This document shows, in pieces, positions 1-5,265 of a stretch of 7,392 nucleotides of DNA (position 1 is the first letter of the stretch; every line of letters starts with the position of its first letter). Origin of the DNA: Acidimicrobiaceae bacterium (lineage in GTDB: Bacteria; Actinomycetota; Acidimicrobiia; Acidimicrobiales; Acidimicrobiaceae); NCBI GenBank assembly GCA_013044415.1, contig JABEUO010000016.1, positions 1-7,392 of the forward strand, in the 5' to 3' direction. Below the pieces are notes generated by a model. That model made no database searches. It saw only the letters and a program-made list of their open reading frames with translations, and had not been told where the DNA came from. The translations under genes were made by a program, and so were the position numbers.

Positions 1-597
1 ATTGAGTACGACCCGAACCGCAATGCCCGCATCGCTCTGCTACACTACGCCGACGGCGAAAAGCGTTACATTTTAGCGCCAGCGAAATTGTCGGTCGGGG
101 ATGCTATCGAATCGGGGCCAAAGGCCGACATAAAGGTCGGGAATGCGCTCCCGCTCCGTTTCATTCCCGTCGGTACGGTGATCCACAATGTCGAGCTTCG
201 CCCTGGACAGGGTGGAAAGATAGCAAGGTCGGCTGGGATGAGCGTGCAGCTGGTGGCCAAAGAGGGCGATTTCGCAACCTTGAGGCTACCGTCGACCGAG
301 ATGCGTCGCGTTCCTATCGATTGCCGGGCCTCAATTGGGGAGGTCGGTAACTCCGAGTTCGAACTCCTCTCGGTTGGAAAGGCTGGCCGCAATCGCTGGA
401 AGGGCATTCGACCACAGACTAGAGGTGTCGCAATGAACCCGGTTGACCACCCACTCGGTGGTGGCGAAGGGAAGACTTCGGGTGGTCGACACCCGGTCTC
501 TCCATGGGGCAAGCCAGAAGGGCGCACCCGTTCAAGAGAGAAGTACTCGGACCGTTTGATAGTTCGTCGTCGCCGCGGCCGCGGCGCACGTCGCTAG
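1..597 (+). CDS. rplB: 50S ribosomal protein L2, 5'-truncated by window edge
   Basis: L2 is a primary 23S rRNA-binding protein next to the peptidyl-transferase centre and is needed for subunit joining. The reading frame is open from base 1 and gives 198 residues before a TAG stop. The family is usually about 275 residues, so roughly 75-80 N-terminal residues lie outside the window. Visible blocks include GTVIHNVELRPGQGGKIARS (fragment residues 58-77) and RGVAMNPVDHP (141-151). His150 of the fragment aligns with the conserved E. coli His229. The C-terminus ends in an Arg-rich tail (VRRRRGRGARR). The residue two after His150 is Leu, where most bacterial L2 proteins I recall have His (HPHGGGEG becomes HPLGGGEG). 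The next gene, rpsS, starts 15 bases later. Identity is certain; the only limit is the missing N-terminus. Confidence 0.98.
   Translation: MEYDPNRNARIALLHYADGEKRYILAPAKLSVGDAIESGPKADIKVGNALPLRFIPVGTVIHNVELRPGQGGKIARSAGMSVQLVAKEGDFATLRLPSTEMRRVPIDCRASIGEVGNSEFELLSVGKAGRNRWKGIRPQTRGVAMNPVDHPLGGGEGKTSGGRHPVSPWGKPEGRTRSREKYSDRLIVRRRRGRGARR
571..586. repeat. 16-bp perfect GC palindrome inside the rplB 3' end
   Basis: The bases CGCCGCGGCCGCGGCG read identically on both strands and contain a NotI site. They encode the arginine/glycine run near the L2 C-terminus, 9 bases before the stop. As RNA they could self-pair, but with no unpaired loop and no following U-run this is not a terminator. It is most simply a by-product of CGC, CGG and GGC codons. 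Confidence 0.6.
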
Positions 598-612
598 GGA
601 TAAGGGGCAGAT

Positions 613-894
613 ATGCCAAGGAGCTTGAAGAAGGGTCCCTTCGTTGATGACCACCTTCTTAAAAAAGTGGATGATCTAAACGAAAAGAGCGAGAAGAAGG
701 TCATCAAGACCTGGTCTCGCCGATCGACGATCATCCCTGACATGGTGGGACATACCATCGCCGTCCACGACGGCAGGAAGCACGTACCCGTTTATGTGAC
801 CGAGTCGATGGTTGGTCATAAGTTGGGCGAATTCGCCCCGACTAGGACCTTTAGATACCACGCAGGTCAAGAGAGATCAGCGAGGCGCAGATAA
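613..894 (+). CDS. rpsS: 30S ribosomal protein S19
   Basis: S19 sits in the 30S head with S13 and contacts 16S rRNA near the A-site finger. The 93-residue product has the usual family length. It opens with MPRSLKKGPFVDDHLLKK and carries the S19 signature region STIIPDMVGHTIAVHDGRKH (38-57), followed by VPVYVTESMVGHKLGEFAPT (58-77). The tail is basic (SARRR). The ATG at 613 follows an AAGGGG ribosome-binding site at about 602-607. The TAA stop (892-894) shares its last A with the ATG of rplV, so translation of the two is probably coupled. Nothing is missing from the protein. Confidence 0.99.
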   Translation: MPRSLKKGPFVDDHLLKKVDDLNEKSEKKVIKTWSRRSTIIPDMVGHTIAVHDGRKHVPVYVTESMVGHKLGEFAPTRTFRYHAGQERSARRR

Positions 895-1538
895 TGGCGA
901 CTGCTTTAGAAGAAAAAGGTGTCAGGGCGGTACTTCGCGGCTATCGGATGTCAGCTTCGAAGGTTCGTGAGGTCCTCGACTTGATCCGAAATAAGCACGT
1001 GGCTACGGCTCTAGATATCCTCGCTAATACCGACCGAGAAGCCGCTTTGATGGTTGGAAAGCTACTGGCCTCGGCGATCGCCAATGCCGCCAACAATCAC
1101 GGGCTCGTTCCTGACGAATTGTACGTTTCGGTTGCCTACGCCGACGAAGGCGTGACTATGAAGCGTTTCAAGCCGCGTGCCAGGGGCTCAGCTTCGAGGA
1201 TTCGCAAGCGCACAGCGCACGTGACCATTGTGGTAGATCGCATGCCGCAGGAGAAGATCGATGTTCTCAGGGCTAAGCAGGCTAGCGAGGCCGAAGCGAG
1301 AAGGACCGGACGTCGCAGTCGCAGACCCGCACGTAGGGCAAAGGTTGCTGATCAGGCTCAAGAAGCCCTTTCGCAGGTCGCAACGGAAGAGGCGGAGAGG
1401 AACGAAGATTTGGGGTTGTCGGTCGATGACTCGCAGGTAACCCAGGCGCAAGCGGTTGAGTCCGAGTTGGTTACACAAGGTACTCCAGAGGCGGTCGATG
1501 TAGAGACCGTTTCTGAAGAAGATAAGGGAGCTGAGTGA
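894..1538 (+). CDS. rplV: 50S ribosomal protein L22 with long two-part C-terminal tail
   Basis: L22 binds 23S rRNA and its long beta-hairpin lines the peptide exit tunnel, where macrolide-resistance mutations occur. Residues 8-116 form the normal L22 fold. The hairpin lies around MKRFKPRARGSASRIRKRT (89-107), followed by the final strand AHVTIVVDR. The product is 214 residues, whereas many L22 proteins have 110-120; the extra length is a C-terminal tail. Residues 136-150 are strongly basic (8 Arg and 1 Lys in 15). Residues 151-214 are acidic (18 Asp/Glu against 2 Arg/Lys) and probably disordered. Actinobacterial L22 proteins are known to carry C-terminal extensions, but the function of this one is not evident. 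The start overlaps the rpsS stop by one base (TAATG). The Shine-Dalgarno sequence for rpsC lies inside the last codons of the tail. Confidence 0.98.
   Translation: MATALEEKGVRAVLRGYRMSASKVREVLDLIRNKHVATALDILANTDREAALMVGKLLASAIANAANNHGLVPDELYVSVAYADEGVTMKRFKPRARGSASRIRKRTAHVTIVVDRMPQEKIDVLRAKQASEAEARRTGRRSRRPARRAKVADQAQEALSQVATEEAERNEDLGLSVDDSQVTQAQAVESELVTQGTPEAVDVETVSEEDKGAE
1524..1530 (+). promoter_or_regulatory. ribosome-binding site for rpsC
   Basis: AAGGGAG lies 9 bases before the rpsC ATG at 1540 and within the last codons of rplV. It supports the ATG at 1540 as the rpsC start. Confidence 0.8.
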
Positions 1539-1539
1539 T

Positions 1540-2466
1540 ATGGGCCAGAAGGTAAATCCTTACGGCTTCAGGCTTGGGATTACGACTGAGTGGAAGTCCC
1601 GCTGGTACGAGGAGCGCAAGTACGGTCAGTGGATCATTGAAGATTACAAGATCCGGACCTATCTGACCAAGGAACTCGCCAACGCCGCAATTTCCAGGGT
1701 CGACGTCGAGCGTACTCGTGACAGGGTCAAGGTCGACATCCACACCGCAAGGCCGGGTCTAGTCATCGGACGAAAAGGACAGGAAGCGGAGAGGCTGAGG
1801 CAGGGTCTGGCGAATATCACCGGCAACCAGCGTGTCAATCTAAACGTCGAAGAGATCAAGCAGCCTGAGTTGGATGCGGCTCTCGTGGCACAAGGTATTG
1901 CCGACCAGCTATCGAGGCGTGTTAGCTTCCGTAGGGCGATGAAGAGAGCCCTTCAGATGGTCGAGAAAGCGGGCGGCCAAGGGGTCACCGTACAGTGCTC
2001 GGGGCGTCTTGGTGGAGCGGAAATGGCCCGCAAGGAGTCATATCGTGAAGGTCGAGTTCCCCGCCATACCCTGAGGGCAAATATCGATTATGGCTTCAGG
2101 GAAGCCGCCACAAGCTTCGGCAGGATCGGCGTGAAGGTATGGATCTACAAGGGCGATATCCTCCCTTATCGTGACGTGCTAGCCGAGGTGAAGCCGAAGG
2201 TTGAGGCGACTAGCGGAGCCCCAAGGCCGAAGAGGGTTATTTCAGCCGGCGGCGGTAGGCGCAAGGTGGAAGCCGACGGAGTAGAACTTCCCGCTGGTGA
2301 AGTGGCCGAAGAAGTAGTCGCTACCGTCCCTACGGATCAGCCTACGCCGAGTGTCGCACCGGTAGCCGATGAACTAGAGAAGCTACTCGCCGAAGAGGAA
2401 GATATTGAAAGAAAGACCCGTGAGTCGCATCACGAGACTCCTCACTTCAAGAGGGAGGTGGACTAA
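1540..2466 (+). CDS. rpsC: 30S ribosomal protein S3 with long C-terminal tail
   Basis: S3 lies at the mRNA entry channel of the 30S head and takes part in mRNA unwinding with S4 and S5. The N-terminal domain begins MGQKVNPYGFRLGI. The KH domain carries its GRKG loop at 77-80, within GLVIGRKGQEAERLR (73-87). The C-terminal S3 domain includes SGRLGGAEMAR (154-164) and GVKVWIYKGDILPY (197-210). At 308 residues it is longer than the usual 210-280. The core ends near residue 215, and about 95 residues follow: first a basic Pro/Arg/Gly stretch (215-243), then a region with 18 Asp/Glu against 6 Arg/Lys (245-308), including ELEKLLAEEEDIE. One base separates it from rplV and three from rplP. Confidence 0.98.
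   Translation: MGQKVNPYGFRLGITTEWKSRWYEERKYGQWIIEDYKIRTYLTKELANAAISRVDVERTRDRVKVDIHTARPGLVIGRKGQEAERLRQGLANITGNQRVNLNVEEIKQPELDAALVAQGIADQLSRRVSFRRAMKRALQMVEKAGGQGVTVQCSGRLGGAEMARKESYREGRVPRHTLRANIDYGFREAATSFGRIGVKVWIYKGDILPYRDVLAEVKPKVEATSGAPRPKRVISAGGGRRKVEADGVELPAGEVAEEVVATVPTDQPTPSVAPVADELEKLLAEEEDIERKTRESHHETPHFKREVD
2454..2459 (+). promoter_or_regulatory. strong ribosome-binding site for rplP
   Basis: GGAGGT lies 10 bases before the ATG at 2470 and within the last codons of rpsC. It favours 2470 over the in-frame ATG at 2476, which would be 16 bases away. Confidence 0.85.
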
Positions 2467-2469
2467 GAG

Positions 2470-2901
2470 ATGCTGATGCCTCGCAAGGTAAAGCACCGTA
2501 AGCAACAGCGCGGTCGTATGTCAGGGATGGCGAAGGGTGGTAGCGAGATCGCTTTTGGTCAGTTTGCCATTCAAGCCCTCGAACCCGGTTGGATTTCTGC
2601 TCGGCAGATTGAGGCCGCAAGAATTGCGATGACCCGTCACGTAAAGAGGGGTGGAAAGGTCTGGATTAGGGTTTTCCCCGATAAGCCAGTTACCAAGAAG
2701 CCAGCCGAGACGAGAATGGGATCGGGCAAAGGAAACCCGGAATTCTGGGTAGCGGTCGTGAAGCCCGGCAGGGTGATGTTCGAGCTCGCCGGCGTCTCCG
2801 AGGAGCTCGCAAGGGCTGCCATGGAGAGGGCGATCCAAAAGCTCCCCATCAAGGCGCGTTTCATCGTGCAGGACGAAGAGACTCTAGGGGCGATGGGATG
2901 A
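2470..2901 (+). CDS. rplP: 50S ribosomal protein L16
   Basis: L16 binds 23S rRNA near the A site and helps place aminoacyl-tRNA and organise the peptidyl-transferase centre. The 143-residue product matches the family length of about 135-145. It begins MLMPRKVKHRKQQRGRMSG, a form close to actinobacterial L16. It contains RIAMTRHVKRGGKVWIRVFP (51-70) and the signature RMGSGKGNPEFWVAVVKPG (82-100). Arg82 corresponds to the Arg that is hydroxylated in E. coli L16; whether it is modified here cannot be seen. The start at 2470 is set by the GGAGGT site 10 bases upstream. The TGA stop overlaps the rpmC ATG as ATGA (2898-2901), which suggests translational coupling. Confidence 0.99.
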   Translation: MLMPRKVKHRKQQRGRMSGMAKGGSEIAFGQFAIQALEPGWISARQIEAARIAMTRHVKRGGKVWIRVFPDKPVTKKPAETRMGSGKGNPEFWVAVVKPGRVMFELAGVSEELARAAMERAIQKLPIKARFIVQDEETLGAMG

Positions 2902-3113
2902 CCAAGGCAACTGAACTTAGGACGCTGGCCGATATGGAGCTAGTCGAGAAGCTGGAGGAGGCCAAGCGTGAACTTTTCACCCTTAGGTTCCAGCTGGCTA
3001 CTGCCCAGGCCACTGATACTGCCGGCCTAAAGAGGCTCCGGCGAGAGATCGCAAGGATCTCGACGCTCATATCAGAGCGTGGTGGACTTGCCACACAGAC
3101 AGGTGGTGAATGA
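2898..3113 (+). CDS. rpmC: 50S ribosomal protein L29
   Basis: L29 is a small helical protein near the peptide exit, beside L23, where trigger factor and SRP dock. The 71-residue product fits the family (about 60-80). It forms two predicted helices. The first holds the core KRELFTLRFQLATAQ (23-37), a form common in Actinobacteria. The second, LKRLRREIARISTLISER (44-61), ends in a short Gly/Thr tail. The ATG overlaps the rplP stop by four bases (ATGA) and has AGGGG at 2886-2890, seven bases upstream. Its own TGA (3111-3113) overlaps the rpsQ start. Confidence 0.97.
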   Translation: MTKATELRTLADMELVEKLEEAKRELFTLRFQLATAQATDTAGLKRLRREIARISTLISERGGLATQTGGE

Positions 3114-3403
3114 TGACTTCGTCGCAAGAGTCGCAAGAGTCGATTGAGGCTAGGGAGAACGACAGAAAGGTCCGTGAGGGACTAGTCATATCTACCTCTA
3201 TGGATAAGACGATCGTCGTCTCTATCTCAGAGAAGGTACGTCACCCGCGTTATCGCAAGACGGTGACTAAGACAAAGAAGCTCTACACCCATGATGAAGA
3301 GGGGCAAGCCAGCGTCGGTGATCGTGTCAGGGTAGCCGAGATTAGGCCTATGTCGAAGCTGAAAAGGTGGAGGCTCGTAGAGATTTTGGAGCGTGCTCGA
3401 TGA
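3110..3403 (+). CDS. rpsQ: 30S ribosomal protein S17 with short N-terminal extension
   Basis: S17 is an early-assembling 16S rRNA-binding protein with an OB fold. The core runs from about residue 21, through LVISTSMDKTIVVSISEKV and HPRYRKTVTKTKKLYTHDE, to the signature GDRVRVAEIRPMSKLKRWRL (70-89). At 97 residues it is longer than the minimal form of about 85 because of a Ser/Gln/Glu-rich N-terminus. Two adjacent ATGs compete as the start. The one at 3110 makes the same ATGA overlap as neighbouring genes but sits only 3 bases after the AGGTGG ribosome-binding site (3101-3106). The one at 3113 has better spacing (6 bases). The proteins differ by one Met. The TGA stop overlaps rplN as ATGA (3400-3403). 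Confidence 0.97.
   Translation: MMTSSQESQESIEARENDRKVREGLVISTSMDKTIVVSISEKVRHPRYRKTVTKTKKLYTHDEEGQASVGDRVRVAEIRPMSKLKRWRLVEILERAR
3122..3142 (+). repeat. 9-bp tandem repeat (TCGCAAGAG x2 plus TCG) in the rpsQ 5' end
   Basis: Two identical copies of TCGCAAGAG lie head to tail at 3122-3130 and 3131-3139, followed by a partial third copy (TCG). They encode Ser-Gln-Glu twice in the variable N-terminal extension of S17, outside the OB fold. The repeat keeps the frame, so a change in copy number would alter only the tail length. Confidence 0.8.
3388..3391 (+). promoter_or_regulatory. ribosome-binding site for rplN
   Basis: GGAG lies 8 bases before the ATG at 3400 and within the end of rpsQ. It places the L14 start at 3400 and not at an in-frame ATG at 3367, which would add residues unlike any L14. 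Confidence 0.7.
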
Positions 3404-3768
3404 TCCAGCAGGAATCCAGACTTAGGGTGGCCGACAATTCAGGCGCTAAAGAAGTCCTTTGCATCAAAGTTCTAGGTGGGTCTCGAAGGCGATACGCCAG
3501 TATCGGTGACGTCTTTGTGGCGACCGTCAAAGACGCAATTCCGGGTGCTGCGGTTAAAAAGGGCGACGTCGTTAAGTGTGTCGTCGTTAGGACCAAGAAG
3601 GAAAAGCGCCGTGGGGACGGAAGTTATATTCGCTTCGATGAGAATGCTGCCGTGCTGATAAATGACGCAATGCAGCCGAGAGGCACCCGTATTTTTGGCC
3701 CAGTAGGGCGTGAACTTAGGGACAAGAAGTTTATGAGAATTATCTCCTTAGCGCCGGAGGTCTTGTAG
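3400..3768 (+). CDS. rplN: 50S ribosomal protein L14
   Basis: L14 is one of the most conserved large-subunit proteins; it binds 23S rRNA and forms intersubunit bridges with 16S rRNA. The 122-residue product has exactly the usual length and starts MIQQESRLRVADNSGAKE. It includes CIKVLGGSRRRYASIGDV (21-38), VVVRTKKEKRRGDGSYIRFD (61-80), and the end ENAAVLINDAMQPRGTRIFG (81-100) to LAPEVL. The start at 3400 forms an ATGA overlap with rpsQ. This junction joins the S10-type and spc-type clusters, and there is no gap in which a separate promoter could sit. The TAG stop shares its G with the GTG start of rplX. Confidence 0.99.
   Translation: MIQQESRLRVADNSGAKEVLCIKVLGGSRRRYASIGDVFVATVKDAIPGAAVKKGDVVKCVVVRTKKEKRRGDGSYIRFDENAAVLINDAMQPRGTRIFGPVGRELRDKKFMRIISLAPEVL
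3756..3761 (+). promoter_or_regulatory. strong ribosome-binding site for the GTG-started rplX
   Basis: GGAGGT lies 6 bases before the GTG at 3768, inside the last rplN codons. It supports GTG as the true start because no in-frame ATG lies near. Confidence 0.85.
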
Positions 3769-4073
3769 TGAGGCTAATCAAGGGCGACAAGGTAAGTGTG
3801 TTGACCGGCAAGGATCGGGGCAAGCAGGGCGAGATAGCGATCGTTCTTCCTAAGGCCGGCAAGGTAATAGTCAATGGTGTCAATGTTGTGAAGAAGCACC
3901 AAAAGGCACGTACCGCGACCGAGCAGGGTGGAATTATCGACAAGGACATGCCGATCGATGCTTCGAATGTGGCAATTGTCTGTTCGAAGTGCGGGCCCAC
4001 CAGGATCGGGATGAAGTTTGAAGCCGATGGGAAGAAGATTCGTGTTTGTAAGAAGTGTGGAGGTGACCTGTGA
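3768..4073 (+). CDS. rplX: 50S ribosomal protein L24, four-cysteine (probable zinc-ribbon) form
   Basis: L24 starts 50S assembly by binding the 5' region of 23S rRNA, and in the mature ribosome it lies by the exit tunnel. The 101-residue product matches the family. A KOW motif fills about residues 4-31 (IKGDKVSVLTGKDRGKQGEI onward), followed by VNGVNVVKKHQKA (36-48). The C-terminal part has two Cys pairs, CSKC at 72-75 and CKKC at 94-97, spaced as in a zinc ribbon. Many L24 proteins lack these cysteines; zinc binding here is inferred from the spacing. The start is GTG, overlapping the rplN stop by one base (TAGTG). The TGA stop overlaps the rplE GTG start as GTGA. Confidence 0.98.
   Translation: MRLIKGDKVSVLTGKDRGKQGEIAIVLPKAGKVIVNGVNVVKKHQKARTATEQGGIIDKDMPIDASNVAIVCSKCGPTRIGMKFEADGKKIRVCKKCGGDL
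4059..4066 (+). promoter_or_regulatory. strong ribosome-binding site for the GTG-started rplE
   Basis: GGAGGTGA is a long match to the 16S rRNA 3' tail, and its GGAGG core ends 6 bases before the GTG at 4070. It also encodes the final Gly-Gly-Asp of L24. Confidence 0.85.
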
Positions 4074-4645
4074 GCGACGTGAAGGTTGATACCGTCCCGC
4101 CGCGGTTGAAGGTCAAGTTCAATGACGAGATTCGCTCAGAGCTTCAAAAGACCCTTCAGTTGAAGAACGTGATGGAAGTTCCAAAGCTCGTGAAGATCTC
4201 GGTTAATGTTGGTGTGGGTCGTGCGACTCAGCAGGCATCCCAGCTCGACTCGGCGCTGAAGGACATTGAAATCATTACGGGACAAAAGCCCGTAGTTACT
4301 AGGGCGCGTAAGTCTATTGCAAGCTTTAAGTTGCGTGCAGGTAACCCAATTGGCGTCAAGGTCACCCTCAGGGGCGACCGTATGTGGGAGTTTTTTGATC
4401 GATTGATCTCGATCGCTATTCCTAGGGTTAGGGACTTCAGGGGGCTATCTCCGAAGTCATTTGATGGTCATGGAAATTACACCTTCGGAGTGACCGAGCA
4501 GCTCATTTTTGCTGAAATCGATTATGACAAGGTCGATACGACCAGGGGCATGGACATCACCATCGTTACGAGTGCGAGAAATGACAGCGAGGGTCGAGCC
4601 CTGCTCGACGCCTTCGGCTTTCCATTCCGAAAGGAAGGGGTTTAG
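4070..4645 (+). CDS. rplE: 50S ribosomal protein L5
   Basis: L5 binds 5S rRNA with L18 and forms the central protuberance, where it contacts the P-site tRNA and S13. The 191-residue product is near the family length of about 180-190. The signature VPKLVKISVNVGVGRATQQA lies at 37-56. Other family blocks are ITGQKPVVTRARKSIASFKL (69-88), IPRVRDFRGLSPKSFDGHGN (117-136) and YTFGVTEQLIFAEIDYDKV (137-155). The C-terminus ends ALLDAFGFPFRKE. The start is GTG in a four-base GTGA overlap with rplX. Six of its 16 arginines use AGG, more than any other Arg codon in this gene. Five bases separate it from rpsN. Confidence 0.99.
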   Translation: MSDVKVDTVPPRLKVKFNDEIRSELQKTLQLKNVMEVPKLVKISVNVGVGRATQQASQLDSALKDIEIITGQKPVVTRARKSIASFKLRAGNPIGVKVTLRGDRMWEFFDRLISIAIPRVRDFRGLSPKSFDGHGNYTFGVTEQLIFAEIDYDKVDTTRGMDITIVTSARNDSEGRALLDAFGFPFRKEGV

Positions 4646-4650
4646 GTACT

Positions 4651-4836
4651 ATGGCCAAGAAGGCTCTCATAGCTAAGGCAAACAGAAAGCCGAAGTTCAG
4701 GGTTCGCGCCTATACGCGCTGCCAGAGGTGCGGACGACCGCACGCGGTCTATCGCAAGTTCGGTCTCTGCAGGATCTGTCTCAGGGTCATGGTACACCAG
4801 GGAGAGATTCCTGGCGTGACCAAGGCAAGCTGGTAA
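4651..4836 (+). CDS. rpsN: 30S ribosomal protein S14, zinc-binding short form
   Basis: S14 is a late-assembling protein of the 30S head next to S3, S10 and S19. The 61-residue product is the short type-Z form, against about 90-100 residues for the cysteine-free form. It has two Cys pairs, C24-x-x-C27 and C40-x-x-C43, that make the zinc site, within YTRCQRCGRPHAVYRKFGLC (21-40). The ending GEIPGVTKASW is diagnostic. The segment LRVMVHQ (44-50) departs from the FRELAHR-like sequence I recall as common. An AAGGAAGGGG stretch at 4631-4640 provides the ribosome-binding site. Whether a second, zinc-independent S14 copy exists elsewhere cannot be seen here. Confidence 0.99.
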   Translation: MAKKALIAKANRKPKFRVRAYTRCQRCGRPHAVYRKFGLCRICLRVMVHQGEIPGVTKASW

Positions 4837-4845
4837 GGGGTAGAG

Positions 4846-5250
4846 ATGGGTTTCAGTGATCCAATAGCAGATATGCTCACCAGAATTAGGAACGCCAACC
4901 AGGCGATGCACGACGTAGTCCGCATGCCGGGTTCGAAGCAAAAAGATGAGCTGGCAAAGATCCTCGAACGAGAGGGATATATCGCCGGATTCTCGGTTCA
5001 CCCCAACGAAGGTAAGCCGGGGACGACACTCGAGATCAGGATGAAGTACTCTTCAAAGCGCGAACGTACCATTTCTGGGCTTAAGAGGGTTTCCAAGCCT
5101 GGACTGAGGGTTTACTCGCAGGCTGATTCGATCCCAAGGGTGCTAGGCGGCCTTGGCGTAGCGGTGCTTTCTACATCTAGGGGTCTTATGACCGACAGCG
5201 AGGCTCGAAAGGCCAAAGTTGGCGGCGAGATTCTCTGTTTTGTATGGTAA
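4846..5250 (+). CDS. rpsH: 30S ribosomal protein S8
   Basis: S8 binds helix 21 of 16S rRNA and is central to platform assembly; in E. coli it also represses spc-cluster translation. The 134-residue product has the usual length. The N-terminal domain starts MGFSDPIADMLTRIRNANQA. The C-terminal domain carries the S8 signature within GVAVLSTSRGLMTDSEARKA (104-123), followed by KVGGEILCFVW. The ATG at 4846 lies 5 bases after AAGGGG (4835-4840), which overlaps the rpsN stop. Fifteen bases separate the gene from rplF. The RNA-binding residues look intact, so autoregulation is possible, but no operator could be identified by eye. Confidence 0.99.
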   Translation: MGFSDPIADMLTRIRNANQAMHDVVRMPGSKQKDELAKILEREGYIAGFSVHPNEGKPGTTLEIRMKYSSKRERTISGLKRVSKPGLRVYSQADSIPRVLGGLGVAVLSTSRGLMTDSEARKAKVGGEILCFVW

Positions 5251-5259
5251 GGGGAGGAG
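5251..5259 (+). promoter_or_regulatory. strong ribosome-binding site for the GTG-started rplF
   Basis: GGGGAGGAG starts directly after the rpsH stop and ends 6 bases before the GTG at 5266. The product then begins SRIGK after the start Met, as L6 proteins do, which confirms the GTG. Confidence 0.85.
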
Positions 5260-5265
5260 TTAGAC

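Noticed and set aside
66..527. 153-codon open frame on the - strand opposite rplB
   Set aside because: It is fully antisense to conserved L2 coding sequence and its translation is low-complexity Pro/Ser-rich, as expected of a shadow frame.
3367..3399. Upstream in-frame ATG that would lengthen L14 by 11 residues
   Set aside because: L14 proteins start with MIQ; the ATG at 3400 has a ribosome-binding site and makes the ATGA overlap seen at neighbouring junctions.
4391..4414. T6 run followed by GATCGA / TCGATC inverted repeat in rplE
   Set aside because: The stem is only 6 bp and the T-run precedes it, so it is not a terminator; it lies inside conserved L5 coding sequence (EFFDRLISI).
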